Shown here one piece after another: positions 57,309 to 64,000 of a stretch of 64,000 nt of DNA. A model generated the notes under the pieces. The model did not search any database. It was given only the letters and a program-made list of their open reading frames with translations, and was not told the DNA's origin. The first letter of the stretch is position 1, and every line of letters starts with the position of its first letter. Source of the stretch: Lysobacterales bacterium (GTDB lineage: Bacteria > Pseudomonadota > Gammaproteobacteria > Xanthomonadales > SZUA-5); NCBI GenBank assembly GCA_022844135.1, contig JALHMG010000004.1:1-64000 (forward strand), written 5' to 3'. Made by a program: the position numbers and the translations under genes.

Positions 57309-58580
57309 ATGACACACCGCGTCCTCACCGGCATCAAGCCCACCGGCACCCCACACCTTGGCAACTACGTCGGCGCCATTCGCCCGGCGATCTTGAGCAG
57401 CGTGTTGCCGGATGTCGAGTCTTTCTATTTTCTCGCGGACTATCACGCGCTCGCGGGTGGCGCCGATCCCGAGCGCGTGCATCGGTCCACTCTCGAAGTT
57501 GCGGCGAGCTGGTTGGCATTGGGTCTGGATCCCAAGCGCGCGCATTTCTATCGGCAATCCGATATTCCTGAGGTGACTGAGCTGACGTGGTTGCTCGCTT
57601 GCGTGGCGCCCAAGGGGCTGCTCAATCGCGCTCACGCTTACAAGGCGGCGGTAGACCAAAACCGCGAGCGCGGTGAGGACGAGGATGCGGGTGTGGAGAT
57701 GGGTTTGTACCTTTACCCGGTGCTGATGGCAGCCGATATTCTGTTGTTCAACGCGCATCGCGTGCCGGTGGGCAAAGATCAGATTCAGCACATCGAAATT
57801 GCGCGCGATCTGGCGCAGCGCTTCAACCATCGCTATGGCGACATCCTCACGCTGCCCGAGGCGCAAGTCGATGAATCGACGGCGACATTGCCGGGCAAAG
57901 ACGGCCGCAAGATGAGCAAGAGTTACGATAACGCGATCGCGTTATTCGCAAGCTCCAAAGCGCTCAAAGACGAGATCTTCGCGATCGTCACCAACAGCCA
58001 GCTGCCGGGCGAACCCAAGGACACCGACGGGTCTGCGTTGTTTGCGTTGTATCAGGCCTTTGCCGGCAGCGAAGAGACCCAGGCCATGCGCGCGGCGTTC
58101 GCCAATGGCATCGGGTGGGGCGAGGCCAAGCAGCGCGTGTTTGAGCGCATCGATCGCGAGATCGCGCCGGCGCGTGCGCGCTTCGACGCGCTGATGGCCG
58201 CGCCGCAGGAGATCGAAGCGATCTTGTTGCAAGGAGCGGCAGACTTACGACCGCGCGCACAGGCCCTGCTGAAGCGCATGCGCGATGCTGTCGGTCTGCG
58301 CCCGCTCGCCGCGCAGGCGGCTCTGAAAAAATCAGAGAAGAAGACCAAAGGCCCGCGCATCGTCCAGTACAAGGAGGGCGAGCGATTCAATTTCAAGCTG
58401 CAAGATAGCGCCGGCCGCGTGCTGCTCGTGGGTCCGGGTTATGCCGATGCGCGCAGCGCAGGCGCAGCGATCACCCACTTTCTGGCCGGCGAGCCGGCGG
58501 CCGACCTGGCCGCACTAATCGAAGTTGCGCAAGACCAAGACGCAATCGAAGCGGCGCGCGTTGCCCTACGGGATGCTTAA
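57309..58580 (+). CDS. trpS: tryptophanyl-tRNA synthetase
   Basis: A 423-aa class I synthetase charging tRNA-Trp. TGIKPTGTPHLGNYVGA holds the HIGH-like motif; GKDQIQHIEIARD and KMSKS (about 201-205) follow. About the last 80 residues (from KGPRIVQYKEGERFNFKL) form a C-terminal extension absent from the shorter bacterial enzymes but known in the long form of beta- and gammaproteobacteria. The ATG at 57309 gives the usual start; the upstream frame is repeat sequence. No ribosome site is evident because the repeat abuts the start. Confidence 0.95.
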   Translation: MTHRVLTGIKPTGTPHLGNYVGAIRPAILSSVLPDVESFYFLADYHALAGGADPERVHRSTLEVAASWLALGLDPKRAHFYRQSDIPEVTELTWLLACVAPKGLLNRAHAYKAAVDQNRERGEDEDAGVEMGLYLYPVLMAADILLFNAHRVPVGKDQIQHIEIARDLAQRFNHRYGDILTLPEAQVDESTATLPGKDGRKMSKSYDNAIALFASSKALKDEIFAIVTNSQLPGEPKDTDGSALFALYQAFAGSEETQAMRAAFANGIGWGEAKQRVFERIDREIAPARARFDALMAAPQEIEAILLQGAADLRPRAQALLKRMRDAVGLRPLAAQAALKKSEKKTKGPRIVQYKEGERFNFKLQDSAGRVLLVGPGYADARSAGAAITHFLAGEPAADLAALIEVAQDQDAIEAARVALRDA

Positions 58581-58631
58581 GGCTGGCTGTCTGCGCTCCG
58601 TTAGAAGCGCAAGGGCAGCAGTTAGTGCAGG

Positions 58632-59549
58632 CTAGACCGAACGGTCCAACACCATCGGCACCGGCATGAATCGCGGCTGCGGCAGGTAGTGATCTACCAG
58701 CAGGAAGCCGAAAAGGGCGGCCAGATAAACGATCGAATAGCCGAAGGTCTTGTACGCGAACAGCTCGTCGGGCGGGCGCATCAGGCGGATTGCGTAATAG
58801 AGAAAGCCGATCCCGAGGACCAGTGCGCCGCCAAGATAAAAAAAGCCCGACATGCCCGTGAGATAGGGCAATAACGTCACCATCAGAAGCAGCACGGTGT
58901 AGGCGAGGATGTGCCAGCGCGTGACTTCGACGCCGTGAGTGATCGGCAGCATCGGGATCGATACCTTCGCGTAGTCCTCGCGGCGGAAGATTGCCAGCGC
59001 CCAAAAGTGCGGCGGTGTCCAGATGAAGATGATCAGAAACAGCAGCAACGAGTGCGGATCGAGCGAGCCGGTAACAGCGGTCCAGCCGAGCACAGGCGGA
59101 GCCGCACCAGCGGCACCGCCAATGACGATGTTCTGCGGCGTGGCGCGCTTCAAGAAAAGCGTGTAAATGACCGCATAGCCGATGAGCGAAGCAAAAGTCA
59201 GCACCGCAGTCAGCGTATTCACGAACAACACCAGAATCGCCATGCTGATCGCCGCGAGAATCAGCGCGAAGATCAGCGCCTGCGTTTCCGTGAGCCGTGC
59301 GCGCGGTAGGGGTCGGTACATGGTGCGCGCCATCTGCGCATCGATACGCGCATCCAGAATCTGGTTGATCGCCGCCGCGCCCGCGGCGGCGAGGTAAATC
59401 CCGAGACTGGCCCAGATCAGCACTTTGAGCGGCGGCAACTCTGGGCGTGCCAGGAACATGCCGACGACCGCCGTAAAAACGATCAGCGCTACGACTTTGG
59501 GTTTGGTCAGCGCCCAAAAATCGTTGAAGGTTTCGATAATCGCCTTCAT
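58632..59549 (-). CDS. ctaB: protoheme IX farnesyltransferase (heme O synthase)
   Basis: A 305-aa membrane prenyltransferase adding farnesyl to heme B to give heme O. It has about eight or nine hydrophobic helices and the prenyl-diphosphate motif [19 protein letters not shown], followed by a second Asp-rich loop near the C-terminal half. The start overlaps ctaA by four bases. It is the last gene of an operon of four coupled genes supplying cytochrome oxidase with heme A and copper. Confidence 0.95.
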   Translation of the reverse strand: MKAIIETFNDFWALTKPKVVALIVFTAVVGMFLARPELPPLKVLIWASLGIYLAAAGAAAINQILDARIDAQMARTMYRPLPRARLTETQALIFALILAAISMAILVLFVNTLTAVLTFASLIGYAVIYTLFLKRATPQNIVIGGAAGAAPPVLGWTAVTGSLDPHSLLLFLIIFIWTPPHFWALAIFRREDYAKVSIPMLPITHGVEVTRWHILAYTVLLLMVTLLPYLTGMSGFFYLGGALVLGIGFLYYAIRLMRPPDELFAYKTFGYSIVYLAALFGFLLVDHYLPQPRFMPVPMVLDRSV

Positions 59550-60670
59550 AAACTCCGAGCCGCCGCCTGGCGCGCGCGATACAGCGCAACGATCACGCTC
59601 CCGAGCAGTAGCGCCGCTACACCGTTATGCGCAGTAGCAACGGCGAGCGGCAAGTCGAACACGACGTTGCTGATGCCGAGCACGATTTGCAGCACCAGAA
59701 TACCGGCAACGGCGATCGCCAGCGATTTGGCGCCGACCAACCACAGACGCAGCGCCAGCAACCCGACGACGATGGTCGTTACCAATGCGCCCCAGCGATG
59801 TACCATGTGGATCGCGGCGCGCGCGGCGCCATCAAGGATGCCGCCTTCATAGTTAACGCCGATTTCGCGGACCAGCACGAAGCCATCCACCAAACCTTCG
59901 CCTTGCCACCAGCGGCCCAGACAGGTCGGGAATTCCGGACACGACAGCGCAGCGTAGTTAGTCGACACCCAGCCACCCAGGAAAATCTGCAGCCCGACGA
60001 TACACACAGAGAGCAACGCCAGCCCGACCGACACCGAACGCCCTCGGGTCCACCGAGCTTCGCTGTGCAGGGCAGCCCAAAGCAACAAGGCGAACGTCGT
60101 CATGCCGCCCATCAAGTGTGCTGTGACGATGATCGGCTTGAGCTGCAGTGTGACGGTCCATTTGCCGAGCAGCGCCTGGAAGATGATGAAGCCGAGCGTC
60201 GCGATCGCGAATCGGTGCGGTGTGGGCGCATCCAGCCGCCACGCAGCAATAATGGGCAGGACAATGGCAGCGGCAGCCGGCAACAACGCGAAGGTACGCC
60301 AATCGATGGTGTAGCTGGCGATCGCCGCGATCGCTAAGAGTGCTGACGCGACGATCGAAACCCGCGCCGAATTGTGCCCGCCGCTACCCATCCAGGCCAA
60401 CGCGAGCACCAGAAGCCCCAGGCCCCCGGCCAAAAAACGATGCGCCATCTCCCGCCACGCCTTCGGTACCTCGACGGCGCGCTCGGGGAATGCTTGATTG
60501 GCCGCAGCGATTTCCTCGCCCTGGTTCGGCCAGGTGATGTGCCCATAACACCCCGGCCAATCGGGACAGCCCAAGCCGGCATGCGTCAGGCGGACGTAAG
60601 CGCCCAGGACAATCACGCATAAGGTGACCGCTACGGCGATCCAGGCGAGCAATCGGAAGCGCGACATCAT
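59546..60670 (-). CDS. ctaA: heme A synthase (COX15/CtaA)
   Basis: A 374-aa membrane enzyme that oxidises heme O to heme A. Eight hydrophobic helices; [23 protein letters not shown] is the family N-terminal signature, and conserved histidines for heme lie in HRFLAGG and [18 protein letters not shown] in the second half matches the paired cysteines. Overlaps both neighbours by four bases (ATGA). Confidence 0.95.
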   Translation of the reverse strand: MMSRFRLLAWIAVAVTLCVIVLGAYVRLTHAGLGCPDWPGCYGHITWPNQGEEIAAANQAFPERAVEVPKAWREMAHRFLAGGLGLLVLALAWMGSGGHNSARVSIVASALLAIAAIASYTIDWRTFALLPAAAAIVLPIIAAWRLDAPTPHRFAIATLGFIIFQALLGKWTVTLQLKPIIVTAHLMGGMTTFALLLWAALHSEARWTRGRSVSVGLALLSVCIVGLQIFLGGWVSTNYAALSCPEFPTCLGRWWQGEGLVDGFVLVREIGVNYEGGILDGAARAAIHMVHRWGALVTTIVVGLLALRLWLVGAKSLAIAVAGILVLQIVLGISNVVFDLPLAVATAHNGVAALLLGSVIVALYRARQAAARSL

Positions 60671-61179
60671 CGACCGCTCTCAGTCCACTTCAGCAAATGC
60701 GCCAGATCTTTGCGCACGTGCGTAGGGTCGGCATCGGGACGGTAGCGCATCATTGCAAAGCCATCGGGATCTATGAGCACCAGGCCACCCGGCGCCAGCT
60801 GGAGTTGCTGTTGCCACGCGGCGCTGCCCGGAAGGATTTCCACCCAGGGTCCGCTGGCCGTATTCAAGGCGCGCAAATGCAGCCGGTCCATCCGTCGACC
60901 TTGGGATTCGCGAACACGATGCAGCAAACTCAGGCGGCGTTCGCAACCCGCATCGCAGCTTGTCGGCGGGATCAGCAGCAGCGTCCAGTGTTCGCCATCG
61001 GCCAATGTTGCTTTGAGCGCTGCGCTGTCGGCAAGTTGCACAGCGGGCTTGATCAACTGGCCGTGGTTTTTTGTCGTTGTCGGATCCCAGTGGAACATGG
61101 GCGTCTGCATGGCGAAAGCGATCAACGCTGGCGCGGCGAACGCCAGTACGATCAGGATCAATTGGATTTTCTTGTTCAT
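60667..61179 (-). CDS. SCO-like cytochrome oxidase assembly protein
   Basis: A 170-aa protein with one N-terminal membrane anchor (NKKIQLILIVLAFAAPALIAFAM) and a thioredoxin-like domain. TSCDAGCERRL contains a CxxxC pair like that of Sco1, the copper chaperone for subunit II; a later HVRKDL could supply the histidine. It is shorter and more divergent than classical Sco1. The ATG at 61179 is chosen because it overlaps the SURF1 stop (ATGA). Position in the operon supports the role. Confidence 0.8.
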   Translation of the reverse strand: MNKKIQLILIVLAFAAPALIAFAMQTPMFHWDPTTTKNHGQLIKPAVQLADSAALKATLADGEHWTLLLIPPTSCDAGCERRLSLLHRVRESQGRRMDRLHLRALNTASGPWVEILPGSAAWQQQLQLAPGGLVLIDPDGFAMMRYRPDADPTHVRKDLAHLLKWTESGR

Positions 61180-61856
61180 TGCGGGAACGTTTTCCTGCGC
61201 GCGCGCCAGGCGAGCACGCCGTAAATGATGAGTACGGTGATCGAAAGTCCGAACCACTGCACCGCGTAGCCACGGTGGCGTTCGGGCGGCAACAGTTCCG
61301 CGCGTACCGACGGGGTCTGTGTGCCTTCCAATTCCAGGACCAAGTTTAGCAGTGGCGTGTCGAAGGAAGGTTCAAGGGCCGCCAAATCGAGACGAGTCAC
61401 AAGCCTGGGCCATTCTTGCCCGTCGTCGCCCAAGGCCATGCCGGCGCCGGGTGGCGGCAGCAGCACGCCCCGCAGCTCGCCTGACGGCAATGGCGGTGGC
61501 GCCAATGCGACGCTGCGGTCCGGGCGCGGCTGCCAACCCAAGTCGACCAGAATGGTGGCACCCTTGGTAGTGTTCAATGGCGCGTACCAACGTATTCCTG
61601 GTTGTCCGCGCTGCAACTGGTTGTCCAGCGCCAGAAGCCGATCGCTGACCCAGGTGCCGTTCACCAAAACCTTACGAAACGCTTGCATGTTGGCGCGGTC
61701 GAGCTGCACAGCCGGAGCCGTTTCGGCGCTCGCAACGCGCGCCAGCAAATCCGATTTGAACTCGGCGCGTTGCAACTGCCATGCACCAAGGCTCGCGAGT
61801 CCCGCAGCGACTGCGAATGCCAGAAACGTATATCCCCACCAGCGTGCTTTGCTCAC
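61176..61856 (-). CDS. SURF1 family cytochrome oxidase assembly protein
   Basis: A 226-aa protein with two membrane helices, at the N-terminus (GYTFLAFAVAAGLASLGAWQLQR) and C-terminus (FGLSITVLIIYGVLAW), around a periplasmic domain: GTWVSDRLLALDNQ and TILVDLGWQPR fit SURF1. It helps insert heme A in subunit I. The GTG at 61856 is the likely start; the frame is open further upstream. First gene of the SURF1-SCO-ctaA-ctaB operon. Confidence 0.88.
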   Translation of the reverse strand: MSKARWWGYTFLAFAVAAGLASLGAWQLQRAEFKSDLLARVASAETAPAVQLDRANMQAFRKVLVNGTWVSDRLLALDNQLQRGQPGIRWYAPLNTTKGATILVDLGWQPRPDRSVALAPPPLPSGELRGVLLPPPGAGMALGDDGQEWPRLVTRLDLAALEPSFDTPLLNLVLELEGTQTPSVRAELLPPERHRGYAVQWFGLSITVLIIYGVLAWRARRKTFPQ

Positions 61857-61924
61857 ATGACAGGTTCTTTGCACAGGAGCGCGTAAACTACCCACTCTCG
61901 CGCATCGGCGCTGTGGAGTCGCAC

Positions 61925-62143
61925 GTGCTAGTCAAGCTCGGCATCATCCTGTTTCTGGGATTCATCATCTACAACCTGGGCGCAGGTTGTTATTACATGC
62001 TCACCGATCAGGGCAAAACCGATCGCGTGGTCAAGGCGTTGTCGTGGCGCATAGGTCTGTCGATCCTGCTAATCGTGCTGATCATGATTGGGATCTACAC
62101 AGGCGTCATCACGCCCAACGACCAGTTGCGCATTTCGCGCTGA
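61925..62143 (+). CDS. twin transmembrane protein (DUF2909 family)
   Basis: A 72-aa protein with two membrane helices (KLGIILFLGFIIYNLGAG and SILLIVLIMIGIYTGV) and the family pattern YYMLTDQGKTDRVVKALSWRIG between them. Members are usually found beside cytochrome oxidase genes, as here, divergent from SURF1. I choose the GTG at 61925, giving the family start (M)LVKLG; a GTG at 61913 is also in frame. Function unknown, presumably linked to the oxidase. Confidence 0.85.
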   Translation: MLVKLGIILFLGFIIYNLGAGCYYMLTDQGKTDRVVKALSWRIGLSILLIVLIMIGIYTGVITPNDQLRISR

Positions 62144-62155
62144 ATCCAGAAAGAA

Positions 62156-62179
62156 CGAAGGCGGCCTGAGCCGCCTTCG
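62156..62179. terminator. bidirectional terminator between DUF2909 gene and dksA
   Basis: CGAAGGCGGC and GCCGCCTTCG form a ten-base stem with a CTGA loop. It lies between convergent genes and would serve both. Confidence 0.75.
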
Positions 62180-62186
62180 TCGATCG

Positions 62187-62792
62187 TCAGTCGCCCATCT
62201 GTCGCTGCCGATGCTCCCAGCGCTCCTGTGCATCCAGGCATAGCGTGGCGATGGGGCGGGCCTCCAATCGTTCAATGCCGATTTCCTCGTCGGTCTCTTC
62301 GCAGTAGCCGTAGCGACCGTCGTCGATGCGACGCAGCGCTTTGTCGATTTTGGCGATGAGCTTGCGATAGCGATCGCGAGTGCGTAGTTCCAGCGAGTTC
62401 TCGGTTTCGCGCGTAGCACGCTCGGCTTCGTCGCCGACATCGCGCACTTCGTCGCGCAGGTTCTCGATGGTCTGCTGCGATTCGTCGATCAGCTCTTGAC
62501 GCCAAATCAGCAGCTTGCGGCGGAAGTACTCAAGATGCTCATCGCTCATGTATTCCTCTTTCGAGGACGGGCGATAACCTTTGGGCAGATCCACGCGCGG
62601 CGCATACCCATCCGGCAAAGGCAAATCCGCAGGACTGACGGACGAGGGGCCATCGGCTTTGGTTTTGGCTGGTGCCTTGGTTCTGGAATCCACTTTCGGT
62701 GCGCTCTCAGCTCTTTTCGGCGCGACTTCGATTTTTTTTACGGGCGCGTCTTGCGGCGCGGCTTCAACTTTCGCTTTGGCTTTGGTGGCCAT
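62187..62792 (-). CDS. dksA: RNA polymerase-binding transcription factor DksA, two-cysteine form
   Basis: A 201-aa DksA, which acts with ppGpp on RNA polymerase. A long lysine/alanine/proline-rich N-terminal extension (about 1-60) precedes the core; the coiled coil (EEYMSDEHLEYFRRKLLIWRQ ... ETENSLELRTRDRY) carries the family tip. The zinc-finger part is YGYCEETDEEIGIERLEARPIATLC: only two of the usual four cysteines remain, so zinc binding is doubtful. This fits the Xanthomonadales form. AGGAG upstream supports the ATG. Confidence 0.92.
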   Translation of the reverse strand: MATKAKAKVEAAPQDAPVKKIEVAPKRAESAPKVDSRTKAPAKTKADGPSSVSPADLPLPDGYAPRVDLPKGYRPSSKEEYMSDEHLEYFRRKLLIWRQELIDESQQTIENLRDEVRDVGDEAERATRETENSLELRTRDRYRKLIAKIDKALRRIDDGRYGYCEETDEEIGIERLEARPIATLCLDAQERWEHRQRQMGD

Positions 62793-63006
62793 CGGAATGC
62801 AGCTCTCCTGGCAGAACGCGCGTCACCCTAAACCATAGAGACTCAGGGCCGCGCAAAATTAGCCCGCTTGTATAACAGCGGGGCATGACAGGGGCAAGCA
62901 TCATGGGGCATAGAGCACAGCAAATTTTGCCGCAGGTTGTACGCTATGCGCATTGCCGAGTGCAAAGAAGCGGCTCACCCAGCTCGACGGGCGCCGCAAC
63001 TCTGGT

Positions 63007-64000
<994 letters not shown>

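Overview
The window is about 62-64% G+C chromosomal DNA from a gammaproteobacterium, most likely Xanthomonadales/Lysobacterales. The evidence is the order rpoN-hpf-ptsN-hprK-rapZ-EIIA-ptsH-ptsI, a kynU-kmo pair of the eukaryote-like kynurenine route, a DksA with a degenerate zinc site, an ECF sigma factor beside a Ser/Thr kinase, and many secreted proteins. Genus cannot be settled by reading alone.

Region by region: (1) 1-2.2 kb is accessory DNA that reads as part of an integron gene-cassette array: two good attC sites, a third attC-like site, a cassette ORF, a hicAB toxin-antitoxin pair whose toxin lacks a normal start codon, and a 44-bp repeat present twice in inverted orientation with a shorter third copy. 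No integrase lies in the window. (2) 2.4-6.0 kb holds exported proteins: a CBM6-containing protein, a Tat/lipoprotein-like protein and a secreted protein joined to the kinase operon. (3) 6.0-9.5 kb is a membrane Ser/Thr kinase divergent from an ECF43/TIGR02999-like sigma factor. (4) 9.7-13.1 kb: rpmJ2 (ykgO), mscL, kynU-kmo. (5) 13.1-17.8 kb, minus strand: a tightly overlapped GDPD-GNAT-hybrid histidine kinase operon and an unknown gene. (6) 18.0-24.7 kb: sigma-54 and a PTS without any permease (PTS-Ntr and HPr kinase). (7) 24.7-30.8 kb: GPP34-family protein, M2 (ACE-like) metallopeptidase lipoprotein, DEAD-box helicase with a tiny membrane protein, exported SDR-like protein. (8) 30.9-37.1 kb: vapBC, then a thioester alpha-2-macroglobulin lipoprotein translationally coupled to a small PP2C phosphatase. 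(9) 37.3-44.1 kb: a 1582-aa DUF11-repeat autotransporter followed by an exported Sel1/coiled-coil/caspase-like protein. (10) 44.7-50.1 kb, minus strand: AmiC-like amidase, GGDEF-EAL protein, AAA ATPase. (11) 50.6-57.0 kb: secreted serine protease, two further secreted proteins, small membrane and beta-barrel proteins. (12) 57.1-64.0 kb: tRNA-Lys, trpS, the cytochrome oxidase assembly operon SURF1-SCO-like-ctaA-ctaB, a DUF2909 protein, dksA and the 3' part of ftsK running off the window.

Themes: much of the window is envelope and surface biology (A2M, autotransporter, caspase-like protein, proteases, amidase, c-di-GMP enzyme), with Ser/Thr phosphorylation appearing twice (kinase/ECF pair; PP2C with A2M) and nitrogen/carbon status sensing through the regulatory PTS. 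Most of the backbone is ordinary. The accessory left end, the kinase-sigma pair, the A2M-phosphatase pair and the autotransporter-caspase pair deserve the closest look.
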